Shown here: piece after piece, positions 9,783 to 18,581 of the stretch | Position numbering within the stretch: the first letter of the stretch is position 1 | Layout of the letters: every line of letters begins with the position of its first letter | Assembly (NCBI GenBank): GCA_005223045.1 | Contig: NJBM01000003.1 | Location: forward strand, 62,001-126,000 | Direction of reading: 5' to 3' | From: Planctomycetes bacterium B3_Pla | GTDB taxonomy: Bacteria > Planctomycetota > Phycisphaerae > Sedimentisphaerales > Anaerobacaceae | Length of the DNA stretch: 64,000 nt | The notes under the pieces: generated by a model | The model's database searches: none | Told to the model about the DNA's origin: nothing | The model's input: only the letters and a program-made list of their open reading frames with translations | Translations under genes and position numbers: made by a program

Positions 9783-11537
9783 TCAAAACGCCCTCGGCAC
9801 AATCTTAAAGGCGACATCGTTGCCGATGTGCAGAGCATGGCCCCTTGTTGTTCTTAGCTCCGGTATCATGCAGGTTAGCTTGCCGCTCTTGCATTCGACG
9901 GTCTGCGGCTCCAAATATCTGCCGCGCCAGGTCCGGTACAGGCGGAGCTCATACTCACCGTCCGGCAGCCCTGAGATCGTAAACCGCTCGTTGGCGACAC
10001 TTGTGCGAGGATGAACCACCCAGCCGACAACGAACTTGCCTGCCCGCATCGCCCACGCATCGCAACCGGGCGCTGCGATATCGGCCGGCTCAAAATCCTT
10101 GCTTGCAAAGTCGATTTTCGAGACGAATTGCGAGAAATAGAGCATCTGGTTCGTGACAACGCTGTCGTTGATCCAGTCCGAATACGACCACCAAAACGGA
10201 GTTGCGCACGCTCCGTTGACTAAGCTGACCCATATCGCATTGTGGTACATCGCAAGATACCCCGGCATGCCCGGCTCGTGATACGTATGGTCCCAGCCGC
10301 ACTCGCCGATCATCGCCGGCTTGTCGAAGCCATCCCAGAGCTTCTGCATCTGCGTGGCGTAGTTGCGGTAGCTCGACTGGATCGGGCTATCGTCGTCCGG
10401 GCCGAGCTTGCCGCTTTTCGGCATCGGATGGCCCTGGGCCTCGTAAATCTCCCTCGCGGCTATATCGAATATCCTATAGCCGCCGGGCCACCACTGGCCG
10501 ATGCCGCCGCTCTGTGTGCCCGTCGTCGGCCGGCCGTACGGATCGTGCCTGTTGAAGTATTCGTCCATCTTCGCCGACCACTGCTCGGCGATCTCCGGCC
10601 CGCCTTTGGTCCAGCCCTCTGTGCCGTTAATTTCATCGACGACGAACCACAGAAACAGCGCCCGGCTATATCCCCAGCGGGCGATGATGTAGCGGTAGAG
10701 CTTCTGTTGATATTTCCAGCCCTCGGCGCTGGCGAAGAAATCCTCGGCGCTGCTGACGAGCTTGTAGGGATTGTTCCTGTAGCGTGCGTTTCCGCCGCCC
10801 CAGACGGCCATCGAGATATACGAATGGAACCATATATTCCAGCTAATGTAGATGTCGCGCTGCTCACACCATTCGAAGAGTTGGTCCATCCGGCCGCAGC
10901 GGCTCTGGTCGTATCGCCCTAAGCCGGTGCCCATCGTCTCTAACGTCGTCGGGAAAAAGCTGATGAAATTCGCCCCGCGTTTTTTCAGATTGTCGAGCCC
11001 TTCTTCGGTTATCCTGCCCTCGCCGAACGATTCATAACTGTCATTATACCAAAGCCCGACGCCGTAAAACGAGGCCCCGTCGTCATGCCTGAGATACCGC
11101 CCGTTCGGCGCGATTGTAATGAATCCATGATGCGGCGAGTCCACGGCCGTAAAACCGCCTGCCCGGCTACTGGCCGTACCTTCCGAATCTTTCACGGTAA
11201 CCACGTACCGCCAGTTGCCTTTCTCGGTCGGAGAAAAACGCACCATCCAGAGGCTGGTCCAATTAGATGGATTATAGAACCCCCAGATGACCCATTTCCT
11301 GCCGGAAGGCGCAGTAAATTCCGCCCGAACGTCAATCTCGTCCGGATCGAAAGGATTGGTGAAGGTGGCATCAAGATCGATCCGAAGCTCAAACTTCTCA
11401 TAGAGCGCCACCCGCCCCGAATCCGCCCGAACCGAAAGAACCGACGGCGCCTTACCCGCCGCAACCGCCCCCATCCCAAGACAAATCACCCCCACCCCCA
11501 CCAAAAACAAACCTCTGAACTTCTCAACCATTACCAT
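9783..11537 (-). CDS. Secreted DUF5060 / glycoside-hydrolase-like protein
   Basis: AAGGAG lies 7 nt before the ATG at 11537. A signal peptide (LFLVGVGVICLGMGAVAAG) is followed by a DUF5060 beta-sandwich at about residues 35-130 (YEKFELRIDLDATFTNPFDP, FSPTEKGNWRYVVTV). A TIM-barrel resembling the DUF4038/apiosidase-like group follows, with candidate catalytic acids in FVVDEINGTEGW and IGECGWDHTY. The C-terminal ~90 residues look like the small beta domain seen in these proteins (GLPDGEYELRLYRTWRGRY). Together this suggests a periplasmic or secreted glycosidase acting on plant or algal polysaccharide; the exact bond is not predictable. Confidence 0.75.
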   Translation of the reverse strand: MVMVEKFRGLFLVGVGVICLGMGAVAAGKAPSVLSVRADSGRVALYEKFELRIDLDATFTNPFDPDEIDVRAEFTAPSGRKWVIWGFYNPSNWTSLWMVRFSPTEKGNWRYVVTVKDSEGTASSRAGGFTAVDSPHHGFITIAPNGRYLRHDDGASFYGVGLWYNDSYESFGEGRITEEGLDNLKKRGANFISFFPTTLETMGTGLGRYDQSRCGRMDQLFEWCEQRDIYISWNIWFHSYISMAVWGGGNARYRNNPYKLVSSAEDFFASAEGWKYQQKLYRYIIARWGYSRALFLWFVVDEINGTEGWTKGGPEIAEQWSAKMDEYFNRHDPYGRPTTGTQSGGIGQWWPGGYRIFDIAAREIYEAQGHPMPKSGKLGPDDDSPIQSSYRNYATQMQKLWDGFDKPAMIGECGWDHTYHEPGMPGYLAMYHNAIWVSLVNGACATPFWWSYSDWINDSVVTNQMLYFSQFVSKIDFASKDFEPADIAAPGCDAWAMRAGKFVVGWVVHPRTSVANERFTISGLPDGEYELRLYRTWRGRYLEPQTVECKSGKLTCMIPELRTTRGHALHIGNDVAFKIVPRAF

Positions 11538-11883
11538 TCAAATCTCCTTCCCGGACTTTATCATGTTATGAAAAAGTAGGGTGGGGCTAGCCCCACCATT
11601 TCTAATCGGTGGGCCAATGCCGTAAGGCATCCCCCAGGGAGGCCCACTTTACAAAACTCTTATTTTCGTAGATAATAACCTGCAAAGCCTATGCCGGCAA
11701 GATACAAGGAATGAAAGTAGCGTGGGATCTGTCCTGAGTGCAGTTAAAGGGTCGCCCCGCCATTCTTTAAGCGGTGAGCCAAGGCCCGCCCGGAGGCTAT
11801 CCGGTATATGTCCTGAGCAGAGTCGAAGGAAACGCCACCAACGCATCAAGAAGGCCTGAAATGGGAAACGGCCCTAATGATTC
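11538..11883. other. Gene-free spacer with palindromic repeat copies
   Basis: No credible ORF. It holds the GTAGGGTGGGGC palindromic repeat (11576-11652), a more decayed relative around 11720-11800 (CGCCCCGCCATT, GGTGAGCCAAGGCCCGCCC), and at 11809-11829 the short motif GTCCTGAGCAGAGTCGAAGG, which is nearly the same as a stretch inside the second murD insertion (19631-19650). Confidence 0.6.
11576..11652. repeat. Dispersed palindromic repeat, copy 1
   Basis: It begins GTAGGGTGGGGCTAGCCCCA, continues through TAATCGGTGGGCCAATGCC and ends GGCCCACTTTAC. It shares its left half and TCGGTGGGCC centre with 13879-13932 but carries an extra ~23 nt before the right end. The inner parts GGGGCTAGCCCC and GGTGGGCC/GGCCCAC can form hairpins. 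Confidence 0.75.
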
Positions 11884-12837
11884 CTAATGTCTTACTAAAG
11901 TTGGAACTTCAAGTATTGCTATTCCTGCTGCGTCTTTTCCGTTGGGCAATCGAGCTGGGAAGGCGATGTATTTGCCGTCCGGCGACCAGCTCGGGTGATG
12001 TGCACCCAGTTCATAGGAAGTTAGCTGTCTGGCGGTTCCTCCACGAGGTGAGGCAACAAAAATGGCGGAGAGACCTTTATCGCTGCCTCTATTCGACCTG
12101 AAAGCGATCCAGTCCCCGCGCGGCGACCAGGATGGGTTTCTGCCTGATTCCGGGTCAAGCTCCCGAGTGGCGCCGTGGTGGTCTAACAAGAAAATTCGAT
12201 TCCTTGACTGATCATAGCGCTTGCCTTGCTTCCGCTGCCCCGCGAAGGCGATCGACATCCCATCCGGCGAGACGCTCGGCTGCCCCGCGAAAAACTCGTT
12301 CGGGTCAGTCAATGCACGGGCGGTGTGCTTTTCGATATCTATCTGTTTGATCACGCTGTGACCATAGTCGACTATGGCTAACTTCCGCCCGTCTGGGTAC
12401 CACGATGGATAGAACGCGCGATTCGACAGGCCGTCTATAGCAAGCGCACGCGGCGCCGAGCCATCAGACTCAATGAGCCACACGCCAGCCTTGACACGAT
12501 CAGCTCCTGTAAACGCTACCAACCCAGTTCGCGACGACCAACTCGGTCGGCTCGGGAGAACCGGGAGCGACATGCGCACAAAGCGGCTGGCTTTGCCGCC
12601 GGTGATAGGGACTATGTAGAGTTCCCAAGCACGCTTCTTAACTACAGAGCGACAGAAGAGCAGAGTCTTTCCATCTGGAGAGAAACGGGGGTAATTGTCA
12701 ACAAAACAGGGATCCGACGTCACGAATCGATAGGGGGGGAGTTGGTTGGGATCGTCAGCCTTTGTCGAGCCTCGGCAAAGTCCGGCGAGCAGGAACGTAA
12801 CGACCAGAACAGCGAAGTACAAATAGTTCTTTTTCAT
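11884..12837 (-). CDS. Secreted TolB-like (PD40) beta-propeller protein
   Basis: Start chosen at 12837 (MKKNYLYF), where GGGGAG lies 8 nt upstream and a signal peptide follows (FAVLVVTFLLAGLCRGS, possible lipobox-like Cys); the longer frame to 12912 has no such support. At least four to five WD40-like PD40 blades are clear: NYPRFSPDGKTLLFCRS, FYPSWYPDGRKLAIVDY, GQPSVSPDGMSIAFAGQ, RNPSWSPRGDWIAFRS and HHPSWSPDGKYIAFPAR. At ~318 aa it contains essentially only the propeller, without the TolB N-terminal domain. It is probably a periplasmic binding or scaffold protein; no enzymatic residues are recognised. Confidence 0.75.
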   Translation of the reverse strand: MKKNYLYFAVLVVTFLLAGLCRGSTKADDPNQLPPYRFVTSDPCFVDNYPRFSPDGKTLLFCRSVVKKRAWELYIVPITGGKASRFVRMSLPVLPSRPSWSSRTGLVAFTGADRVKAGVWLIESDGSAPRALAIDGLSNRAFYPSWYPDGRKLAIVDYGHSVIKQIDIEKHTARALTDPNEFFAGQPSVSPDGMSIAFAGQRKQGKRYDQSRNRIFLLDHHGATRELDPESGRNPSWSPRGDWIAFRSNRGSDKGLSAIFVASPRGGTARQLTSYELGAHHPSWSPDGKYIAFPARLPNGKDAAGIAILEVPTLVRH

Positions 12838-12926
12838 GACTAATCTCCCCTTTCGTTTTTGCAGTCTTTCACAATCACGGACAAACCAGGACTGTTTGCC
12901 TTTCTCAGTCACCTTATTCAGTTCTT

Positions 12927-13379
12927 CTACTCTTGTTTATCTGCAGCTTCGTCCTTCTTTTTCTCCGCCGAAGTAATTTCAAATAGTCTATCCATGATGT
13001 CGTCGTAGCTAATTTTTGTCTTAGGATAAAGCTCTTTCCTCAGCAAGTAGTAAATTCTGTTTCTGGCTTTCTTATCCAATCCTTTTCTTGAAAATGCCTT
13101 TTCTATTTCGTTGAAAATACTATCCGGGAGTGTAACTAACGCCTTCGACCACGCTTTGTTGAGCGATAATTCAAGATCAACTTTTAGACGTCTCTTGTCC
13201 ACTTCTTCTAAATCTTCTGATCTTAATAATTTGCCGGTTACCAAGGCCTTGTCAAGTTCATCCACGAAAAACAAATATTGATTAGCAATCAGCTGTCTTT
13301 TATAGATTCTATAGGTGACTATACTGGATATAATCGATCCGATTATCGCCCCTATCAGGCCAATCAATACAGCTTCCAT
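12927..13379 (-). CDS. Small membrane-anchored hypothetical protein
   Basis: The 150-aa product starts with one transmembrane segment (LIGLIGAIIGSIISSIVTYRIY) followed by a charged, helical cytoplasmic-type domain ending in a Lys/Glu-rich tail. GAGGAG lies 6 nt before the ATG at 13379, which supports translation. The gene follows the TolB-like gene in the same direction with a ~90-bp upstream gap. No family is recognised; the layout of one anchor plus an alpha-helical domain is common among small phage-resistance or stress proteins but proves nothing here. Confidence 0.6.
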   Translation of the reverse strand: MEAVLIGLIGAIIGSIISSIVTYRIYKRQLIANQYLFFVDELDKALVTGKLLRSEDLEEVDKRRLKVDLELSLNKAWSKALVTLPDSIFNEIEKAFSRKGLDKKARNRIYYLLRKELYPKTKISYDDIMDRLFEITSAEKKKDEAADKQE

Positions 13380-14021
13380 TTTTTCTCCTCATCAACTTGG
13401 CACTTGACCGCCAAAACTGGGGACAGCCAGTCTGCATTGGACATCTTAACTATTTTGCCTGTTTTTCTTATTGGTTTTTGATCTGCCGATTGGCAGTGAC
13501 CGCTCCCGGCCGCACTTGCGCATCTACTTACACACTCCTTACATAATAACAGGCGTTTGCGGCGGGTCAAATGTTGATGGTTTTTTCTGAATTTTTTGAA
13601 AAATGTAAAAAAATCTTTTTGGACAAGATTTACGGGATTTTCAGGGATTATTTGAAAAAAGTAAAAAGGCAAAAGGAAAAAGGGAAAATCTGTCCTGGGC
13701 GACGCCGAAGGAGGCAAAGGACGATGGAATATCCAATATTGAACAAGGAATGTCGAATGTTGAGGTGGGGATTTGTGACTTTGGGTGTCGAAAGGTTGAT
13801 TTTCGGGAGACCGCAAACGCGATATTGCTTCGCTGGGCAGTTTAGATTATTGTCTATGCCAAATCACAGATTGAAATCGTAGGGTGGGGCTGGCCCCACC
13901 ACTTTTGATCGGTGGGCCGAGGCCCACCCTACGAAGCCGGGCAACCACATAGGGTTGCCCCCTACAAATATGAAAGAAATTCCGCGGGGGGCGGTTGATT
14001 GTTGTTTTGGGAGTGAATTCG
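13380..14021. other. Repeat-rich spacer of ~640 bp
   Basis: No supported gene. From left to right it holds an A/T-rich stretch at 13580-13680 containing ACAAGATTTACGGGATTTTC, a heptamer-like tract at 13725-13766 (GGAATATCCAATATTGAAC, AAGGAATGTCGAATGTTG), and the palindromic GTAGGGTGGGGC repeat at 13879-13932. These look like decayed dispersed repeats rather than regulatory sites. The Shine-Dalgarno of the threonine dehydratase gene lies at its right edge. Confidence 0.55.
13879..13932. repeat. Dispersed palindromic repeat, copy 2
   Basis: The sequence runs from GTAGGGTGGGGCTGGCCCCA to GGTGGGCCGAGG and CCCACCCTAC. The outer ten bases (GTAGGGTGGG / CCCACCCTAC) are perfect inverted repeats, and an inner stem TGGCCCCACC / GGTGGGCCGA is nearly perfect, so the whole 54 bp can form a cruciform or RNA hairpin. 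It is related to 11576-11652. Confidence 0.8.
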
Positions 14022-14987
14022 ATGGCAGGGCCGCCGGGATTGGATGAGATACGACAGGCAGCCGAGCGCATTCGGCCTTATATTCACCGAACGCCGGTGC
14101 TGACGTGCATGACCATCGACAAGATGCTCGGCGGCAAGATTTACTTCAAATGCGAGAATTTTCAAAAGGCCGGGGCGTTCAAATTCCGCGGCGCGACCAA
14201 CGCGGTCTTCTCGCTTAGCGAAAAAGAGGCCTCTGCCGGCGTGGGGACGCATTCATCGGGTAATCACGCCGCCGCTCTGGCGCTGGCCGCCCGGACGCGG
14301 GGCGTTAAGGCTTATGTGGTCATGCCGCAGAACGCTCCGGCGGTAAAAAGGAATGCGGTCGCAGGCTACGGGGCCGAGATAACGTTCTGCCGGCCAACGC
14401 TGCAAGCGCGGGAAGAGATGCTTGCGAAAGTAGTAGAGCAGACGGGCGCTGCGACTGTTCATCCTTATAACGATTACCGGGTAATCGCCGGGCAGGCTAC
14501 GGCGGCGCTTGAGCTGATAGAAGACGTTTCGGACCTGGATATTATCATGGCTCCCATCGGCGGGGGCGGATTAGCCTGCGGGACCGCCCTCTCGGCCAGG
14601 TATCTCTCGCCGCGAACCAGGGTGATCGCCGCCGAGCCTATGGGGGCGGACGATGCGTATCGGTCGTTTCGTTTGGGTGAACTCGTGCCGTCAGAGAATC
14701 CCAAGACGATTGCGGACGGGCTTCTTACTTCCTTAGGGGACAAGACCTTCCCAATCGTAACCGAATATCTGGACGATATCGTCACCGTGAGCGAAGAAGA
14801 CATAATCGAGGCGATGCGCTGCGTATGGGAGCGGATGAAGATCATCGTCGAGCCGTCGGCGGCTGTGCCGTTAGGGGCGCTGCTGAGACGCCGGCTCGAC
14901 GTTTCGGGTAAGCGCGTGGGAATCATTCTTTCCGGCGGAAACGTCGATCTGGACAAACTGCCCTGGTTAGCCGGAAAATCGAGCTAA
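14022..14987 (+). CDS. PLP-dependent threonine/serine dehydratase (threonine ammonia-lyase type)
   Basis: The ATG at 14022 is preferred over a TTG at 13995 because GGGAG lies 8 nt before it. The product (~321 aa) has the fold-type II PLP signature: lysine motif AGAFKFRGA near residue 50, asparagine loop SSGNHAAALA, and the phosphate-binding glycine loop GGGGLACG. Length matches single-domain catabolic threonine dehydratase or serine racemase; no C-terminal ACT-type regulatory domain is present, so isoleucine feedback control is not expected. The reaction would be threonine to 2-oxobutyrate plus ammonia (or serine to pyruvate). The final ~20 residues carry SGGNVDLDKL, typical of the family. 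Confidence 0.88.
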   Translation: MAGPPGLDEIRQAAERIRPYIHRTPVLTCMTIDKMLGGKIYFKCENFQKAGAFKFRGATNAVFSLSEKEASAGVGTHSSGNHAAALALAARTRGVKAYVVMPQNAPAVKRNAVAGYGAEITFCRPTLQAREEMLAKVVEQTGAATVHPYNDYRVIAGQATAALELIEDVSDLDIIMAPIGGGGLACGTALSARYLSPRTRVIAAEPMGADDAYRSFRLGELVPSENPKTIADGLLTSLGDKTFPIVTEYLDDIVTVSEEDIIEAMRCVWERMKIIVEPSAAVPLGALLRRRLDVSGKRVGIILSGGNVDLDKLPWLAGKSS

Positions 14988-15163
14988 ATTATGGCCGCAA
15001 GGCACCGAAAAATAGTTTTGCTTTTGACCTTTTTATTGTTATACTATAGATAACAGGGTACAGAATTATTGTAATCCTGGTAACATGCTGGACCATGCGT
15101 CGTTTTCGCCGCGTCGGTTCTGGCGTCCTATAAGAACCGAGCGAAATCGAGTGGAGGGGGCAA

Positions 15164-15571
15164 ATGCAACGCTTTACGTGCAAATTTCTTGGCGACCTGC
15201 GTGAGCCAATTTTCGTTAAACGGGATACTGAGATTTACGACGCTATACAATTGCTCGTGGATCACAATATTACCGGTCTGCCCGTTGTCAATGACGATAT
15301 GACCCTTGAAGGTATTATTACAGAAAAAGACGTGCTGCAGTTGTTATACGATATCGAGGCCAGACCCGGCAAAGTCGAAGACTTCATGACCAAAGAAGTG
15401 GTCTTTTTCGATCAGGAAGACAGCTTGATTGATATTACGGACTGCCTTATGACCAAACACTTCCGAAGAGTTCCGATAACCTCAGGAGGCAAGCTCATAG
15501 GCGTTGTCAGTAGAAAGGACATCATCGCGAGCATCCTGAAGCTCAGACACACAGGTGCAATGACGAGCTAA
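15164..15571 (+). CDS. CBS-domain pair protein
   Basis: GGAGGGGG lies 5 nt before the ATG. The 135-aa product consists of two CBS motifs and little else: DAIQLLVDHNITGLPVVNDD followed by GIITEKDVLQLL (residues ~22-70), and DITDCLMTKHFRRVPI followed by GVVSRKDIIASI (~85-132). Such pairs form a Bateman module that usually senses adenine nucleotides. As a stand-alone module its partner is unknown. A 176-bp spacer separates it from the dehydratase gene, so it probably has its own promoter. Confidence 0.88.
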   Translation: MQRFTCKFLGDLREPIFVKRDTEIYDAIQLLVDHNITGLPVVNDDMTLEGIITEKDVLQLLYDIEARPGKVEDFMTKEVVFFDQEDSLIDITDCLMTKHFRRVPITSGGKLIGVVSRKDIIASILKLRHTGAMTS

Positions 15572-15698
15572 GAGCACTCGCTTGCGATACCGACTAAGAC
15601 CAGTCACACACTCAAAAGACAAAACGCTGCGCAAATTAAATCAGGTAGCAACGGATCTGTTGCGTTCACTCCGAAAAGACAGCATTGGCCTGCCGCAC

Positions 15699-16088
15699 TT
15701 ATACCTCTGCGGATTCAAGCTCTTGCTGCATTTCTACATCGTCCTCGATCTGCTCGCCGGGCTTGAAGGGCAATGGCTCGGCGAACTGCACGGCGACCCG
15801 GCGGATGAAGCTGCTTACATGGTCAACGCGGCAGACATGGACTGAACGGGTGAAGCTTGCCATATCGAAAGAATCGTCCGAGCCGTAGCGGGGTACGCTG
15901 AAACGAGCGGTTATGTGCTGGCCTGGGTGTGGGCAGCCGTTCTCAGCATAGCAGGTGAATGCCGCGCCACTGCTGGAGATATCGACCATCTGCCCCTGTG
16001 AGAGTGCTCTGCCGAAATCCTCGGCGAACCAAACAGGCCAATAATAACGCAGTCTCTGCTCTCGTCTCCGCTCGTTGTCTTTGTCCAT
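15699..16088 (-). CDS. PilZ-domain protein (probable cyclic-di-GMP receptor)
   Basis: The 129-aa product carries both PilZ c-di-GMP-binding signatures: RREQR (RxxxR) near residue 8 and DISSSG (D/NxSxxG) near residue 37. The remaining beta-barrel strands (HITARFSVP, CRVDHVSSFIRRVAVQFAEP) and an acidic tail follow. AGGAG lies 7 nt before the ATG. No GGDEF or EAL gene occurs in the window, so the signal source is elsewhere. It is convergent with the CBS gene. Confidence 0.85.
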   Translation of the reverse strand: MDKDNERRREQRLRYYWPVWFAEDFGRALSQGQMVDISSSGAAFTCYAENGCPHPGQHITARFSVPRYGSDDSFDMASFTRSVHVCRVDHVSSFIRRVAVQFAEPLPFKPGEQIEDDVEMQQELESAEV

Positions 16089-16401
16089 TGTGATTTCTCC
16101 TAAATCTCTTACTCTTGTCCCCGAATCGGCAGATTTATGGGCCGACTTTACACAGCGCTACCGGGAAAATCGCAGCGCGTTAAACTGATAGTGACGCTTC
16201 CTGCGTTTTTCGTTCGCTACGGCGGAATGTGACTTGAAACTTTTTTTCGCTTTTCCTCTGTTTTCGGCAAGGATATTCCTATAATCACGCGATAGAGCAA
16301 AAACAGGAGATTTTTCGCGACACATTTCGTGGATCAGGCGCAAACTATATTATGATGGCCATTGAGCCTTCAGCAGGTTCGGCAACCGACCAAGGCTGTG
16401 C
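16089..16401. other. Divergent spacer between PilZ gene and ECF sigma operon
   Basis: 313 bp without a supported gene. An AT box (TATATTATG, 16346-16354) about 50 nt before the sigma-factor ATG could be a -10 region, but I see no convincing -35. The rest shows nothing I can interpret. Confidence 0.35.
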
Positions 16402-17016
16402 ATGGATAAGAATACAGAGCAAGAGATAGTGAAAGGCTTGCAGCAGGGCAAGCGCCAAGCCTGGCTGCAACTGTACGAAGCATACGCCGAGCAAGTGTGG
16501 CGGAATATCGCTCGCCTTGTGGGATACGATTCGGCGGTCGTAGCCGACATAATGCAGGAGACTTTTCTCGCCGCCGCTCACTCGGCACGGGATTTCAAGC
16601 CTCATCGCGGCTCGCTCCGGGGCTGGCTTTGGACGATCGCTCAGCGGCAGGTAGCTCTTTACTATCGCAAACAGAAACCGAATATCTCGCTGAACCAGGC
16701 TCGGACCTGGTGGGCTGCCCTCGATGGTGAAACGTCTGATTGGATTGATGCCAAAGCGGATATGCCGCCGGACGTGCTCCAGTCGAAGGAATTGGCTGCT
16801 TTAGTGCGGGGGGCCTTGAGTGAGCTGACACCTGAGTATCAGATACTTCTGTTAGCCAAATACGTTGATGGCCAACCCGCTGATCGGATAGCCGGGCAGA
16901 TGGATTGCTCGGAAGTAGCAGTCCGGTCGAAGCTGGCTCGGGCCAGAAAAGCCTTCCGGAAGGCTTTAAAGAAAACAATCCGTTCAGCGCCAGGTGCGCG
17001 GGAGGTCTCGCTATGA
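16402..17016 (+). CDS. ECF-type RNA polymerase sigma factor
   Basis: The 204-aa product shows sigma-70 region 2 (ADIMQETFLAAAHSARDFKP, then GSLRGWLWTIAQRQVALYYR) and region 4 (LSELTPEYQILLLAKYVDG, then RIAGQMDCSEVAVRSKLARA). Length is typical for ECF factors of planctomycetes. A possible Shine-Dalgarno AAGG lies 7 nt upstream of the ATG. Its stop overlaps the start of the next gene (ATGA), the usual arrangement for a sigma factor and its membrane-bound regulator. The regulon cannot be inferred from this window. Confidence 0.92.
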   Translation: MDKNTEQEIVKGLQQGKRQAWLQLYEAYAEQVWRNIARLVGYDSAVVADIMQETFLAAAHSARDFKPHRGSLRGWLWTIAQRQVALYYRKQKPNISLNQARTWWAALDGETSDWIDAKADMPPDVLQSKELAALVRGALSELTPEYQILLLAKYVDGQPADRIAGQMDCSEVAVRSKLARARKAFRKALKKTIRSAPGAREVSL

Positions 17017-18527
17017 AGACGCCAAATGAGAAAGAAACAGACAAACGAATATCGTCCTTGCTATCCGCAGCCGACCGCCAAGCTAATGAGCCAGACAAGC
17101 AATTCATTGACAAGCTGCAAGCCAAATCAACGGCCGAATTCTTAGCCTTTTCCACGGACGGCAATAGACATTCAAAAAGAACAATCCCCATTTCTATGTG
17201 GAGAATAATCATGAAAAGTAGAATAACAAAACCAGCAGCCGCAGCGATGATAGTTGTCGCAGTTCTGATCGGCGTACACTGGTTTGGTGCTGGTGCTCCT
17301 GCTTATGGAATTACTGAAGCTCTGGAGTTGTGGAACAATGCTGAGACAGTTCACATCAAAGGCTGGAAGTTTCTTCACACAGGCGACGATACGCAACTGG
17401 AGAAGTTCCCATTTGACATATGGTTTGACAAAAGAAACGGTCGCTTCAAACATTGGGGTCCTCTGTTCACGGCCTACAAGACCGAAACGCCAAGATATGG
17501 TCTGACTGTTTCAGATGGCCAATACATAATGGATAGTTTCGCCTATATAAATATGGATACTTCCGGCTATATAAATTCTGATGACAACTCAGTCCCTCCG
17601 TCGGTTAGGTTCACAAAACTCAGCCCTTTTCAGCAACGTCTTCGGATTCGCACAATGAATCCCTTTCCGGCGTATTTTGCCAATCTCAATCAAGTGAAAG
17701 GATTTACTAAAGTAGGACGAGAACAGATTAAGAATAAAACGGTCGATATATGGGAGGGCGTAAATATTACTGCAAGCCACTTGTTTTCTTCAAAGAAGAA
17801 GATATGGTTGTCACCGGAGACGGGCGAAATAGTCCGTATATTCACCTGGAGAAACGCTGGAAAGAATTCTGTACGATGGGTGGCCCTCAGCGATGCTGAC
17901 ACGATTGAGTACGATGTAGTGCCGCCTGCGAACTGCTTCAACACATATCCTCCGGCAGGCCATAAACAGACTAACACAAAAGAAACGGTCGTCGAACGAG
18001 AACTTGGACTTTTCCGCGGTGCCGACCCCAGGTTCCATAGTTGCGTTGGTTTTACGCTCAAAGACGGCAGTGTTATCTACGGCTGGCACGCCAACAACGA
18101 ACCAAATGAATCGCAAGCTCATCTTTTCACAGATCTGGAACCCGGAGGGCCGTTACCCAATCTGCCCGCAACGGTTGATGGGTTAAAACCATGGCCGGCG
18201 GAAGAAGGCATAACCCTCGCAGGCCGACACTTAACTTTCACCCGGAAGAATGGAAGATTCTACGAGTGGGGCATTTACGTGTCTGACGAAAAGGTGCCGG
18301 AACGTAATACGTTTGGGACTTACAGAATAATCTCAAAATGCAATTTTGCCAACATTGGTATTGGTAATGTTGGGCAAGAGTTGACTATCAATTCTGAGCA
18401 GGAATTTGATATCTGGGTTCGTGGCGCGATGGCTGAACTTAGCGACGACGGGAAAGCTCCGGAATCCGTAACCCACAAGAATGTTCTGCAATTAGCCGAG
18501 AAGCTTCGCAATTCGCTCAGCAAATAG
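17013..18527 (+). CDS. Membrane-anchored anti-sigma-like protein with large outer domain
   Basis: Start at 17013: the ATG overlaps the sigma-factor stop as ATGA and GGAGG lies 7 nt upstream. An ~70-residue charged, helical N-terminal segment (KETDKRISSLLSAADRQANE) would face the cytoplasm and hold the sigma factor; one transmembrane helix follows (AAAAMIVVAVLIGVHWFGAG). The ~415-residue outer part is beta-rich, with a LolA-like opening (ALELWNNAETVHIKGWKF, ETGEIVRIFTW). I infer release of the sigma factor in response to an envelope signal. No ZAS zinc motif is visible, so it is not a standard ZAS anti-sigma factor. Confidence 0.7.
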   Translation: MKTPNEKETDKRISSLLSAADRQANEPDKQFIDKLQAKSTAEFLAFSTDGNRHSKRTIPISMWRIIMKSRITKPAAAAMIVVAVLIGVHWFGAGAPAYGITEALELWNNAETVHIKGWKFLHTGDDTQLEKFPFDIWFDKRNGRFKHWGPLFTAYKTETPRYGLTVSDGQYIMDSFAYINMDTSGYINSDDNSVPPSVRFTKLSPFQQRLRIRTMNPFPAYFANLNQVKGFTKVGREQIKNKTVDIWEGVNITASHLFSSKKKIWLSPETGEIVRIFTWRNAGKNSVRWVALSDADTIEYDVVPPANCFNTYPPAGHKQTNTKETVVERELGLFRGADPRFHSCVGFTLKDGSVIYGWHANNEPNESQAHLFTDLEPGGPLPNLPATVDGLKPWPAEEGITLAGRHLTFTRKNGRFYEWGIYVSDEKVPERNTFGTYRIISKCNFANIGIGNVGQELTINSEQEFDIWVRGAMAELSDDGKAPESVTHKNVLQLAEKLRNSLSK

Positions 18528-18548
18528 CAAACTGCGAATGAGACCAAC

Positions 18549-18581
18549 AGGCCGGGCCTTATTTTGCTCGGCCTTATTATT
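18549..18581 (+). terminator. Intrinsic terminator after the anti-sigma-like gene
   Basis: Stem AGGCCGGGC (18549-18557) pairs with GCTCGGCCT (18566-18574), 9 bp with one G-U, followed by TATTATT. It lies in the gap to the convergent murD and slightly overlaps the murD stop. Confidence 0.75.
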
